Source of the DNA: Butyrivibrio sp. CAG:318
GTDB taxonomy: Bacteria > Bacillota > Clostridia > Lachnospirales > Lachnospiraceae
Assembly (NCBI GenBank): GCA_000431815.1
Contig: FR889254.1
Coordinates: 1-47,045 of the forward strand
Direction of reading: 5' to 3'
Length of the DNA: 47,045 nt
In this document: piece after piece, positions 17,301 to 24,598 of the stretch
How positions within the stretch are numbered: the stretch's first letter is position 1
Layout of the letters: each line of letters opens with the position of its first letter
Notes under the pieces: generated by a model
What the model saw: the letters and a program-made list of their open reading frames with translations, nothing else
What the model was told of the DNA's origin: nothing
Database searches by the model: none
Translations under genes and position numbers: made by a program

Positions 17301-17930
17301 AACGGTATCTTCAGCAATGGTAACTCCAACCGTTACATTAAATGAATATTGAAGTCCGTCCGCAGGTATCGCAGCAGTGATTGTAGCCGTGCCACCACTT
17401 ATAGCCTTAATTGTGGCTGCATTGCCATTACCCGTTACCGTGGCAATATTACTGTTTGATGACGACCATTCAACGTATTTGGATGTGGCAGCGTTACATG
17501 TAACATTGCCGTCACTACCCGGCTGCATGATTCCCGCAACAGAATCATAAGCCACCGTAAGCGGTACCATCACCGGTATCTCTTTATATACATAATCTTC
17601 ATCCAGCAGATATCCTACCGTAAGCTTGGTCTTGCCTGCTGCAACAGCCTTAACCGTTCCTACGCCCTCGATATTGCTGACACTTGCCACGAGATTATCG
17701 GCTGAACTCCACGTAAAAGTACCATTCGTCGCCGAAGCATTCAAAATACTGACCGTAGCATTTACAGTAACCGCCTCTGAATCTGATTTAAAATTAATGG
17801 CCGGCGTATCAACGGATAAAATAACCGTTGCGGCCCTTACCATAACCACTCCTATTGTAGTCGCAACTATTATTGCGAAAACAGCAGCTACTGCCTTCCA
17901 ATGATTTCTAAGGAATTTTCTGAATTTCAT
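14307..17930 (-). CDS. Large secreted protein of about 14 Big_2 (bacterial Ig-like) modules
   Basis: About 1207 residues made of an N-terminal export signal or anchor (NHWKAVAAVFAIIVATTIGV, ending near VRAA) and roughly fourteen bacterial Ig-like group 2 modules of 70-100 residues. The repeat hallmarks recur: a W-x-S-S-x-x-x-x-x-A-T-V-D core (for example VKWSSSNEAVVTVD, VTWSSSDTSLATVD), a G-x-V-x-x-x-x-x-G turn and a final beta strand. The first five modules are the most diverged. No LPxTG-type sorting signal or C-terminal membrane helix is present (tail VDPGKFINRKK), so it is either released or held by an uncleaved N-terminal helix. I start it at ATG 17930, with GGAGG five bases upstream; the longer frame begins with a TTG inside that ribosome site. 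Likely an adhesin-like or wall-associated scaffold (inference). Confidence 0.85.
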   Translation of the reverse strand: MKFRKFLRNHWKAVAAVFAIIVATTIGVVMVRAATVILSVDTPAINFKSDSEAVTVNATVSILNASATNGTFTWSSADNLVASVSNIEGVGTVKAVAAGKTKLTVGYLLDEDYVYKEIPVMVPLTVAYDSVAGIMQPGSDGNVTCNAATSKYVEWSSSNSNIATVTGNGNAATIKAISGGTATITAAIPADGLQYSFNVTVGVTIAEDTVEVGQGQSVALTTNSNSVSDVYWWSADENVATVSNGVVYGVYAGSTTVYASCLDHNPNNNAGDSVTVKVPYVVNTPETTVLVGDKIAISTTANPSEVNYASSNNNIVSYDSKTGMFTANSTGTADVTVTWNGHVETITITVIDGFSLSNTSMSLNIGTKGSVTAMVSNTEQPVHWKLSDSDMALLEISEDGLTATVTALKTGDNGYVTLIATQEIDGIVKTAECKVYILNPVNNLTLMYNGKEIKDMISLQKGAELYITAYLNFGETVVPDNTKLSWVSSDPSIISVVPYTSEGQQQLGLVTGLNGGKATITVVSEDGLYIATADFYVTEGVTSITLDNTSVTAQMALQKFQLTATVLPASAGVDTSVTWASLDPSVVTVDQNGLVTFVGPGETYVSVTSNADSSKVAYCKFHITQQVEGIKMDYDRLTLNVGEQSRLTALITPDNATNKNVKWSSSNEAVVTVDSTGMLTAVGSGSATIIVQTEDGGYIDMTNVTVLQPVTSINLSETELSVKKGTVLWLSAEVLPDTADNKKVTWSSSDTSLATVDQTGKVTTLAVGTVTISCVSEDNGTVAYCIIEITEPVTGLTLNTYYQEMVTGTKFVIVPTVLPNDAPDKSVTFMSSDPTIATVDENGVVSALVGGECQIVVTTNESGLKATCTIKVKEYVESIKISGNPKNLNVNNSVNLKVTVGKETASNKAVVWRSSNTSIATVDQSGKVTGVKPGNVVITATAADGGGVSDSVVIRVINPVTSISLSKSKITVYVGDTYNLQATITPPNASIKNLVWTSDDESVAKVYSDGDVVGVTPGRTVVHATSTDGNEVVANCTVIVKEIIKASSISVNSSEITMLKGKTRQLTARLYPTNTNEHVKWVSSDTSIVTVDAYGNIITVGAGTCEVTAYSSSGTVQDTCIIHSMAMHYTDIRIEQYDTFNLYVDGAPSAVSWRTSNPRIATIDGNGLVTGRMPGECVISGTVDGKTVTCYVKVMAVDPGKFINRKK

Positions 17931-17962
17931 ATTATCCTCCAAAAAGACATAATTACAGCTTT

Positions 17963-17990
17963 ATCTTATGTATCGGAACTTGTCCGTCAA
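17963..17990 (-). promoter_or_regulatory. Probable promoter of the Big_2 gene
   Basis: Minus strand: -35 TTGACG (17990-17985, five of six), a 16-base spacer, -10 TAAGAT (17968-17963, four of six). It is divergent from the LacI-type gene promoter 27 bases away. Confidence 0.4.
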
Positions 17991-18016
17991 AAAATTATAC
18001 CTGTTTATGATTTTTC

Positions 18017-18045
18017 TTGAGCATTTTTTGTATTTATTATATAAT
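18017..18045 (+). promoter_or_regulatory. Promoter of the LacI-family regulator gene
   Basis: -35 TTGAGC (18017-18022), a 17-base spacer, consensus -10 TATAAT (18040-18045). The leader is only about 16 bases and carries AAAGGAGG directly before the ATG. Confidence 0.65.
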
Positions 18046-18067
18046 AGCGGCATAAAGGAGGCCGCAA

Positions 18068-19006
18068 ATGAATATTTATGATATTTCTGATATGACGGGT
18101 GTATCAATTGCAACCGTATCCCGTGTACTCAACAACAGTCCAAAGGTAAGCGAATCCACACGCCGGAAGGTTATGGACGCCATCCGTCTTACCGGATACA
18201 GCCGGCAGAAGCGCCAGTCATCACAAAGTGTCGGGATTATATATTCCGGCTCTGTTCAACGTAATGGTTTCAATATGATAAATACCCTTGTAAGTGTTTT
18301 GAACAATCGTAACATAACACCGTATCTGTGGGTGTCCGACGGCAGCCAGAATGATCTTAAGCCTGCTGTCGATTTCATGTGCTCAAAGCATGTTTATGCT
18401 ATTGTCTGTGATAACACATGCCTTCCCTCTTCTGCCGCGGATACATTGGCCGGATTCAAAAGCGGCTCATTGCCTTCGGTCATAATGATAAATTCATATA
18501 AAGACACGCCCGGAGTCATCAATATCATCTGCGACATCAAAGATACTTTTATGACACTTGTCAGTAATACGCTTAAATCAGGTGCTGTTTTTCCGGCTTT
18601 TCTCTTCTCGTCAATGTCGGAATTCTGTCTTGAGATGCTTGACGGTTTCAAACTTGCCTGCGCAGGTGCTGGAATCGAACCGTCAGTCGAATGTATGCAT
18701 CTGTGCCCCGGCGGAACCGCAGATTCTTATAACTATATTAAATCGCTAAAAGAACAGGACAAAATACCGGATGCCATATTCTGTTCCAACGATATGCTTG
18801 CACTCGGGGCATCAAACGCCCTTGCAATGCCGGATGTCCGAATAACCGGATGCGGTTGTGATTTATGTACGGAGCCGGGAATTATGCCGTTTGGCAGCAT
18901 AAACTGCCGGCTTGATGAAATAACACGGCATATTGCGGACACTCTCATGAATATCTCAATCAACGTACCCGTATCCACGCGGACGGGATTTACTCCTTAT
19001 TTATAA
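18068..19006 (+). CDS. LacI/PurR-family transcriptional regulator
   Basis: A 312-residue regulator: an N-terminal LacI helix-turn-helix with hinge (MNIYDISDMTGVSIATVSRV, then LNNSPKVSESTRRKVMDAIR) followed by a periplasmic-binding-protein-like effector domain (from SVGIIYSG, about residue 58). The effector part is somewhat short and diverged: the typical D-x-x-A-x-G-A segment near the C-terminus is present as FCSNDMLALGASNAL, as is a final FGSINCRLDEITRHIADTL. The ligand is probably a sugar or small metabolite, unknown here. It is transcribed away from the Big_2 gene, with 137 bases between the two start codons, so it may control that gene, itself, or distant targets; no clear palindromic operator was seen between them. 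Confidence 0.85.
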   Translation: MNIYDISDMTGVSIATVSRVLNNSPKVSESTRRKVMDAIRLTGYSRQKRQSSQSVGIIYSGSVQRNGFNMINTLVSVLNNRNITPYLWVSDGSQNDLKPAVDFMCSKHVYAIVCDNTCLPSSAADTLAGFKSGSLPSVIMINSYKDTPGVINIICDIKDTFMTLVSNTLKSGAVFPAFLFSSMSEFCLEMLDGFKLACAGAGIEPSVECMHLCPGGTADSYNYIKSLKEQDKIPDAIFCSNDMLALGASNALAMPDVRITGCGCDLCTEPGIMPFGSINCRLDEITRHIADTLMNISINVPVSTRTGFTPYL

Positions 19007-19007
19007 A

Positions 19008-19041
19008 GGGGCACTAAAAAACATACCGTTTTCCATGCCCC
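19008..19041. terminator. Hairpin between the LacI gene and the small protein gene
   Basis: GGGGCA (19008-19013) pairs with TGCCCC (19036-19041), with an inner AAAAC/GTTTT stem. On the minus strand TTTATAAAT follows, which fits termination of the small protein gene; on the plus strand no U-run follows. It begins two bases past the LacI gene stop, so it may serve both convergent transcripts. Confidence 0.5.
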
Positions 19042-19067
19042 AGTTAAATCAGGATGTATTATTTTAT

Positions 19068-19307
19068 TCAAACCGATTCTTCATCAAATTCCACCTTAAC
19101 ATAATTACCACGTTCGGTCGTCTCTATTTCAAGAACTTTACCCTCAACAGACTTAATGCGTTCGGCGAATTTGTAATTGCGGGACATTGCCACCGCCGGG
19201 ACAATGGTATAATACCAGCTCGACGGAAGCACTCCCTCTGTTATCTTAACGGTATCTCCCGGTTTTACGAGATTCTCCCGTTCCATTTTAAATTCTTCGA
19301 TTCTCAT
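19068..19307 (-). CDS. Conserved-looking 79-residue protein of unknown function
   Basis: I do not recognise a family. The protein is charged and soluble, with no signal or membrane segment. It reads like a small beta-barrel: LVKPGDTVKITEGVLPSSWY has the P-G-D-x-V-x-I pattern of SH3- or KOW-like barrels, followed by VEGKVLEIETTERGNYVKVE and an acidic end. It begins 13 bases after the yebC stop, in the same direction, so it is probably the last gene of the pnp-yebC transcript. The ATG at 19307 has GAGGAT about 17 bases upstream, which is far; ATG at 19286 is an alternative start. A regulator of RNA or ribosome function is possible but unsupported. Confidence 0.6.
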   Translation of the reverse strand: MRIEEFKMERENLVKPGDTVKITEGVLPSSWYYTIVPAVAMSRNYKFAERIKSVEGKVLEIETTERGNYVKVEFDEESV

Positions 19308-19320
19308 AATTCAATATGAT

Positions 19321-20073
19321 TTAATCCTCTTCGTCATCATCAGGCATATCCCAGTTGTGATATACAGCCTGAACATCGTCATCATCATCAAGCAGATCCA
19401 GAATTCTGTTCATCTGCTTAATATCGTTCTCCGAAGTAAGTTCAACCCATGTCTGCGGAATCATTGTAACTTCAGCCTGTGCAAGCTCAAGTCCTGCTGC
19501 TTCAAGAGCTTCTCTTACGGTGCCACAGTCATCCGGAGCTGTGATGATTTCAATTTCATCCTCATCCTCGTCATTGACGTCTTCTGCACCCGCATCAAGT
19601 GCAAGCATCATAAGCTCATCAGCATCCATCTTACAATCTTCCTTGTTGATAAGGATCTGGCCTTTCTTGTCAAACATAAATGATACACATCCCGGCGTAC
19701 CTACATTTCCATTGCCCTTTGTGAATGCATTTCTTACGTTAGACGCAGTTCTGTTCTTATTATCAGTAAGTGTCTCAACGATGATCGCAGTTCCGTTAGG
19801 ACCGTATCCTTCATATGTGATTGCAGTGAAATTTGCTGCATTGGCATCTCCGGCAGCCTTCTTGATACTTCTGTCGATCGTATCATTAGGCATATTGTTT
19901 GATTTAGCCTTTGCTATAACATCTCTTAACTTACTGTTATTGTTAGGATCCGGACCGCCCTCTTTAACCGCAACCATAAGCTCCTTACCTAATCTGGTAA
20001 AAACCTTACCTTTTGCTGCATCATTTTTCTCTTTTTTATGTTTGATGTTGGCAAATTTTGAATGTCCTGACAT
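19321..20073 (-). CDS. yebC: YebC/PmpR-family protein (TACO1-like)
   Basis: A 250-residue cytosolic protein of the YebC/TACO1 family. It opens with the hallmark MSGHSKFANIKHKKEKNDAA and KGKVFTRLGKELMVAV, then has the G-G-P-D-P-x-x-N-x-x-L segment, YEGYGPNGTAIIVETLTDNKNRT and GCVSFMFDKKGQI. An acidic insert (EDVNDEDEDEIEI) and an acidic tail flank the last domain. The family was described as transcriptional regulators and, more recently, as a translation factor that relieves ribosome stalling at proline stretches. Position after pnp in a translation/RNA block suits the second view. Gap to pnp: 12 bases, with AGGTG as ribosome site. Confidence 0.93.
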   Translation of the reverse strand: MSGHSKFANIKHKKEKNDAAKGKVFTRLGKELMVAVKEGGPDPNNNSKLRDVIAKAKSNNMPNDTIDRSIKKAAGDANAANFTAITYEGYGPNGTAIIVETLTDNKNRTASNVRNAFTKGNGNVGTPGCVSFMFDKKGQILINKEDCKMDADELMMLALDAGAEDVNDEDEDEIEIITAPDDCGTVREALEAAGLELAQAEVTMIPQTWVELTSENDIKQMNRILDLLDDDDDVQAVYHNWDMPDDDEED

Positions 20074-20085
20074 ACGACACCTCCA

Positions 20086-22176
20086 TTAGTCTTCTTTAAC
20101 GTCTTTGATGCTGAAGCTGTATCTTCCCATCTTGTCTTTACCAAGACATACGCACTTAACCTTATCGCCAAGTGTAAGGACATCTTCAACATGATCTATT
20201 CTTTCCTTGCAAATCTTGGAAATGTGAACCATTCCTTCTTTGCCCGGTGCAAACTCGATAAATGCGCCGAATTCCTTGATGCTTATGACTTTACCTTCAA
20301 GTACAAGACCTTCCTCATAATCGGTTACGATTGTCTGGATATACTTGATTGCCTTATCCATAGCAGCCTTGTCTGTTCCGCATACCGAAACTGCTCCGTC
20401 ATCTGTTATATCAATCTTAACGCCCGTTTCCTCGATAATGGCATTAATCGTCTTACCTCTCTGTCCGACAACATCACCGATCTTAGCAGGGTCAATCTGA
20501 ATCTGTACAATCTTAGGTGCATATGCGCCAACTTCTTTACGAGGTTCCGCAATGGCTTTCTTCATGCAGTTCTCCATAATGTACATTCTTGCCTCACGGC
20601 ATCTTGCTATGGCACCTTCTACGATAGGTCTTGTAAGTCCGTGAATCTTGATATCCATCTGGATTGCCGTTATACCTGCATCGGTACCTGTTACCTTAAA
20701 GTCCATATCTCCGAAGAAATCTTCAAGACCCTGGATATCCGTGAGAAGAACATAATCATCATCTGTCTCACCTGTTACAAGTCCGCATGAAATACCGGCA
20801 ACCATCTTCTTAATAGGTACACCTGCTGCCATAAGTGACATGCATGATGCACATGTAGAAGCCATTGATGTTGAACCGTTGGATTCAAATGTCTCTGATA
20901 CGGTTCTTATTGCATATGGGAACTCCTCTTCTGACGGAAGCACAGGCAAAAGAGCTCTCTCAGCAAGTGCGCCATGTCCGATTTCACGACGTCCAGGTCC
21001 TCTTGAAACCTTGGTCTCTCCAACCGAATAAGCCGGGAAATTATAATGGTGCATATATCTCTTGGATGTTTCCTGCTCATTAAGTCCGTCAATTTTCTGC
21101 GCATCTGAAAGAGGTGCAAGAGTACATACGTTGCAGATCTGTGTCTGTCCACGTGTAAACATTGCCGAACCATGGACTCTTGGAATTATATCTACTTCAG
21201 CCGCAAGCGGACGTATCTGTGTAATCTCACGTCCGTCAGGTCTTCTGTGATCTTTAAGAATCATCTTACGAACTGTTTTCTTCTCATACTGATATACAGC
21301 TTCATCAATAAGCGGAAGCCATTCTTCCTTCTCTGCAAAATTCTCTGCAAGATAATCCTTAAGGTTACGGATTCTCTCTTCACGAACCTGCTTTTCAGGA
21401 GCAAACATTACCTCTTCCATCTCTGCAGGAGGTACAATTTCTTTAATCGCATCAAACAATCCTTCAGGAATTGCACAGCTTGTATATTCATGCTTCGGTT
21501 TACCGCATTCAGCGACAATCTTGTCAATAAAAGCGATAACCTGCTGGTTAACTTCATGAGCCTTGTATATTGCTTCGATCATCTTGGCTTCAGGTACTTC
21601 ATTGGCACCTGCTTCAATCATGATAACTTTCTCTCTTGTTGATGCAACAGTAAGCTTGAGATCAGAAACAGCTGTCTGTGCACCGTTAGGATTGATTACG
21701 AATTCTCCGTCAATAAGTCCTACCTGTGTTGTTGCGCAAGGTCCGTCAAACGGGATATCTGATATAGCAACTGCGATAGCTGAGCCAAGCATTGCCGTAA
21801 GCTCAGGGCTGCACTCCGGATCAACTGACATAACAAGGTTGTTGAGTGTTACATCATTACGGTAATCCTTAGGGAAAAGAGGTCTCATAGGTCTGTCGAT
21901 AACACGCGATGTAAGAATGGCATTTTCTGAAGCCTTTCCCTCTCTCTTATTAAATCCTCCCGGTATTTTACCTACGGCATATAATTTTTCTTCATATTCA
22001 ACGCTGAGTGGGAAGAAATCGATTCCGTCCCTTGGTTTCTCCGATGCTGTTGCGGTTGAAAGTACAACAGTATCGCCATAGTGCATAAATGCAGCGCCGT
22101 TAGCCTGCTTTGCAACTCTGTCGATGTCTACCGTAAGTGTTCTTCCGGCAAGTTCCATACTAAAACTTTTATACAT
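20086..22176 (-). CDS. pnp: Polyribonucleotide nucleotidyltransferase (PNPase)
   Basis: A 696-residue phosphorolytic 3'-5' exoribonuclease. It carries two RNase PH cores (the first from LTVDIDRVAKQANGAAFMHY, the second with DHRRPDGREITQIRPLAAEV and GSAMFTRGQTQICNVCTLAP), a linker helical domain, a KH domain (IGDVVGQRGKTINAIIEETG, near 570) and a C-terminal S1 domain (EGLVLEGKVISIKEFGAFIE). All domains are full length and in standard order. The ATG at 22176 has CAGGAGA seven bases upstream. It follows rpsO as in many bacteria, but a terminator lies between them. The leader has a conspicuous stem-loop that could be an RNase III or autoregulation site. Confidence 0.97.
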   Translation of the reverse strand: MYKSFSMELAGRTLTVDIDRVAKQANGAAFMHYGDTVVLSTATASEKPRDGIDFFPLSVEYEEKLYAVGKIPGGFNKREGKASENAILTSRVIDRPMRPLFPKDYRNDVTLNNLVMSVDPECSPELTAMLGSAIAVAISDIPFDGPCATTQVGLIDGEFVINPNGAQTAVSDLKLTVASTREKVIMIEAGANEVPEAKMIEAIYKAHEVNQQVIAFIDKIVAECGKPKHEYTSCAIPEGLFDAIKEIVPPAEMEEVMFAPEKQVREERIRNLKDYLAENFAEKEEWLPLIDEAVYQYEKKTVRKMILKDHRRPDGREITQIRPLAAEVDIIPRVHGSAMFTRGQTQICNVCTLAPLSDAQKIDGLNEQETSKRYMHHYNFPAYSVGETKVSRGPGRREIGHGALAERALLPVLPSEEEFPYAIRTVSETFESNGSTSMASTCASCMSLMAAGVPIKKMVAGISCGLVTGETDDDYVLLTDIQGLEDFFGDMDFKVTGTDAGITAIQMDIKIHGLTRPIVEGAIARCREARMYIMENCMKKAIAEPRKEVGAYAPKIVQIQIDPAKIGDVVGQRGKTINAIIEETGVKIDITDDGAVSVCGTDKAAMDKAIKYIQTIVTDYEEGLVLEGKVISIKEFGAFIEFAPGKEGMVHISKICKERIDHVEDVLTLGDKVKCVCLGKDKMGRYSFSIKDVKED

Positions 22177-22238
22177 AGTATCTCCTGTTCTGCCTTTGCG
22201 GCATATTTGTTATAGTGCGGCGGCAAGACATCGAAACA

Positions 22239-22274
22239 ACTGACAAATCCACAGCTGTCTGTACATTTGTCAGT
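22239..22274 (-). promoter_or_regulatory. Stem-loop in the pnp leader
   Basis: ACTGACAAAT (22239-22248) and ATTTGTCAGT (22265-22274) form ten perfect pairs around a 16-base loop, 63 bases upstream of the pnp ATG and downstream of the rpsO terminator. It lacks a U-run, so it is not a terminator. In enterobacteria a leader stem-loop is the RNase III/PNPase autocontrol site; a like role here is inference. Confidence 0.4.
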
Positions 22275-22309
22275 GGTCTCGCACATCCTGCCATCCGTCT
22301 TTTGCACGG

Positions 22310-22336
22310 TAAAAATGGGCGGAAAACTCCGCCCAT
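22310..22336 (-). terminator. Intrinsic terminator of rpsO
   Basis: ATGGGCGGA (22315-22323) pairs with TCCGCCCAT (22328-22336) around AAAC. On the minus strand it runs into TTTTTACC. It lies nine bases past the rpsO stop, separating rpsO from pnp. Confidence 0.85.
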
Positions 22337-22344
22337 ACCATAAA

Positions 22345-22611
22345 CTATTTTCTGATTCCCAGACGGGCAATCAATTCACGATATCCTTCAACATCATTCT
22401 TCTTGAGGTACTCAAGTAATGCTCTTCTCTTACCAACCATTTTAAGAAGACCTCTTCTTGAATGATGGTCTTTCTGGTTAACTTTAAGATGTTCTGTGAG
22501 CTCCTTGATTCTCTCTGTAAGAAGGGCTACCTGTACTTCTGGTGAACCTGTATCTCCTTCTTTTCTGCCGTACTCGGCGATAATCTGAGTCTTTTTTTCT
22601 TTAGATATCAT
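22345..22611 (-). CDS. rpsO: 30S ribosomal protein S15
   Basis: An 88-residue primary 16S rRNA-binding protein of the small subunit platform. The family sequence is plain: KKTQIIAEYGRKEGDTGSPE, VQVALLTERIKELTEHLKVN, then KDHHSRRGLLKMVGKRRALL and YLKKNDVEGYRELIARLGIRK at the end. Exact usual length. AAGGAGG lies ten bases before the ATG at 22611. It has its own promoter, a short structured leader and a terminator; S15 commonly represses its own translation by binding its leader. Confidence 0.98.
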   Translation of the reverse strand: MISKEKKTQIIAEYGRKEGDTGSPEVQVALLTERIKELTEHLKVNQKDHHSRRGLLKMVGKRRALLEYLKKNDVEGYRELIARLGIRK

Positions 22612-22643
22612 CTGTGATATTCCTCCTTAATTATAATCACCGC

Positions 22644-22682
22644 ATACTAAGAACCAGGTCGGAGTGTCCTGTATCTGAGTAT
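22644..22682 (-). promoter_or_regulatory. Structured rpsO leader (candidate S15 autoregulatory site)
   Basis: Plus-strand ATACT (22644-22648) pairs with AGTAT (22678-22682), and inner CAGG (22655-22658) with CCTG (22668-22671), making a two-tier stem about 30 bases before the rpsO ATG. Position and size resemble known S15 leader elements, whose sequences differ between phyla. The autoregulation is inferred. Confidence 0.35.
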
Positions 22683-22705
22683 CGGTTAAGCATTAATACT
22701 TTACG

Positions 22706-22734
22706 ATATTAACATATTATCGGATATAAATCAA
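22706..22734 (-). promoter_or_regulatory. Probable rpsO promoter
   Basis: Minus strand: -35 TTGATT (22734-22729), a 17-base spacer, -10 TAATAT (22711-22706). Transcription would start near 22700, giving a leader of about 90 bases that contains the paired element at 22644-22682. Confidence 0.4.
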
Positions 22735-22750
22735 GATTTTCTTTCGCTCT

Positions 22751-23671
22751 TTATATCATAAAATATGTTTTTGAAAATTCTATATCCCTTACAAGCTGGT
22801 TCTTAAGTGCGTCGACCGATTCAAATTTCATTTCAGGCCGCCGGAAATGTATCAGTTCCACTTTAATGCTTCTGCCGTAGAGATCGCCGTCATATCCGAT
22901 AAGGTTGGTTTCGACATTGACCGCATTGTTATCGGAGATTGTCGGTTTGACACCAATATTACTGATTCCGTAATATTCTTTGCCATCTATTAATGTTTTG
23001 GACGCATATACGCCGAACGGCGGAAGAATTTTATCATCACCCGGCAATATATTTGCTGTCGGAAATCCTATTGTGCGTCCTATTCTGTTGCCGTGCACGA
23101 CAACTCCCGTTATGCTGTACGGGTAATCCAGAAGAATGTTAACCGTTTCCATATGTCCTGCCGCAATTTCTTCGCGGACCCAGCTGCTGCCGATTTTTCG
23201 GCCATCATATGTCTCTTTTTTGAGAATTACCGGTTCAAACCCGAGTTTGTCACAGTTTGACCTTAATGTCTGCGCATTTCCCCGTCCGCCCTTGCCAAAT
23301 GTCCAGTCTTCACCAACTACAATATATGCGGCTTTCATTTTGTTTTTCAGGACATCTGTAAGAAAATCAACAGGTTCTGTGTCCGCAACTTCTGTATCAA
23401 AAGGGTACTCAACCAGAATATCGACTCCGAGTTCCTCAAGAATAGCTTTTCTTTCACCCGGTGTGGTTATTTTCTCGCTTTCCATATACGGAAATTTATT
23501 TTCCTCTGTTACCTTGAAGGTAAAAACTGCGCTTTTCATTCCCGTCTTGTGGGAAATCTCCAGCGCTTTATGAATGAGTTTTCTGTGTCCTTTGTGTATT
23601 CCGTCAAATTTGCCCAGCGTCACAACCGTGTGCTCATCAAGTACAAAATCTTTGTTTTCAATGCAAATCAT
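22751..23671 (-). CDS. ribF: Bifunctional riboflavin kinase / FMN adenylyltransferase
   Basis: A 306-residue enzyme that makes FMN and then FAD. The N-terminal adenylyltransferase shows TLGKFDGIHKGHRKLIHKAL (G-x-F-D-G-x-H-x-G-H) at about 19-38 and the later segment VGEDWTFGKGGRGNAQTL. The C-terminal kinase has GRTIGFPTANI at about 200 and GVYASKTLIDGKEYYGISNI, with the Glu/Asn pair in VNVETNLIGYDGDLYG. The ATG at 23671 sits four bases after the truB stop, so translation is coupled. truB-ribF adjacency is usual in Firmicutes. Confidence 0.96.
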   Translation of the reverse strand: MICIENKDFVLDEHTVVTLGKFDGIHKGHRKLIHKALEISHKTGMKSAVFTFKVTEENKFPYMESEKITTPGERKAILEELGVDILVEYPFDTEVADTEPVDFLTDVLKNKMKAAYIVVGEDWTFGKGGRGNAQTLRSNCDKLGFEPVILKKETYDGRKIGSSWVREEIAAGHMETVNILLDYPYSITGVVVHGNRIGRTIGFPTANILPGDDKILPPFGVYASKTLIDGKEYYGISNIGVKPTISDNNAVNVETNLIGYDGDLYGRSIKVELIHFRRPEMKFESVDALKNQLVRDIEFSKTYFMI

Positions 23672-23675
23672 TAAT

Positions 23676-24596
23676 TCACTCTCCGTTCAGAAACATTTTA
23701 TACGGTCTGTAAATTCCGGTATGTCTGTCATACTCATACAAAGCCGTAAAAAGCGGTTCTCTTTCCTTACGGTCAAAATATATTCTCACCTTATATACAT
23801 CATCTGTTTCAAGACGACCGTCACTGCATTCATCCGCTTTGAACATATTGCCGTTTTTAACGTATTTCCAGTATGTTTCAGGAATCACTGCTGCAGGATA
23901 ATCCATGAAGAAAAAATCAACAGGTTTAATGCACTTTTCCAATGTTCCGGCGTTCTTCCTCTGTTCAACTTCATCCAGCGTGAGCGCATCCTCTGCAAGG
24001 CATATTCCCGAACGGGTTCTTACAAGGTCTTTCATGCATGCCCCGCAGCCCAGTTTGGTGCCTATGTCCCTGCAAAGCGATCGGATATAAGTTCCCTTGC
24101 TGCATCCAACGGTAAATACACACTCTGCGGTTCCTACGGTGTCAATTTTAATGTAATCTATGACAACATTGCGTGGCTTACGCTCTACTTCAACACCTTT
24201 TCTCGCAAGTTCATAAAGTTTATGTCCGTTAACTTTAATTGCCGAATACATGGGCGGAATCTGATCATAGCTTCCCACAAAAGACATGATTGCATCTGTT
24301 ATCGCACCGGCATCCGCCGTGACTTCTTTCTCTGTCAATACCGTACCGGATATATCTTCAGTATCAGTGGTAACTCCCAAGAGCATTGTAACTTTATATT
24401 CCTTGGTTCTGTCCGTTAACATATCACATAATCTGGTTCCATTGCCAAGGCACACAGGAAGCACGCCCGTTGCATCAGGGTCAAGTGTTCCTGTGTGTCC
24501 GATTTTCTTCTGTTTCAATATTCCTCTTAACTTAGCTACAACATCATGTGACGTGTACCCTTTCTCTTTGTAAATATTGATTATGCCGTTATACAT
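23676..24596 (-). CDS. truB: tRNA pseudouridine-55 synthase
   Basis: A 306-residue enzyme that isomerises U55 in the tRNA T-loop. Motifs: YNGIINIYKEKGYTSHDVVA at the start, KIGHTGTLDPDATGVLPVCL with the catalytic Asp (G-T-L-D-P), YKVTMLLGVTTDTEDISG and RSLCRDIGTKLGCGACMKDL in the second half. I place the start at ATG 24596; the TTG six bases earlier gives MIM and has no better ribosome site. Only two bases (TGATAATG) separate it from the nrnA stop. The C-terminal region after about residue 230 is longer than the minimal core but normal for the Firmicutes type. Confidence 0.95.
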   Translation of the reverse strand: MYNGIINIYKEKGYTSHDVVAKLRGILKQKKIGHTGTLDPDATGVLPVCLGNGTRLCDMLTDRTKEYKVTMLLGVTTDTEDISGTVLTEKEVTADAGAITDAIMSFVGSYDQIPPMYSAIKVNGHKLYELARKGVEVERKPRNVVIDYIKIDTVGTAECVFTVGCSKGTYIRSLCRDIGTKLGCGACMKDLVRTRSGICLAEDALTLDEVEQRKNAGTLEKCIKPVDFFFMDYPAAVIPETYWKYVKNGNMFKADECSDGRLETDDVYKVRIYFDRKEREPLFTALYEYDRHTGIYRPYKMFLNGE

Positions 24597-24598
24597 TA

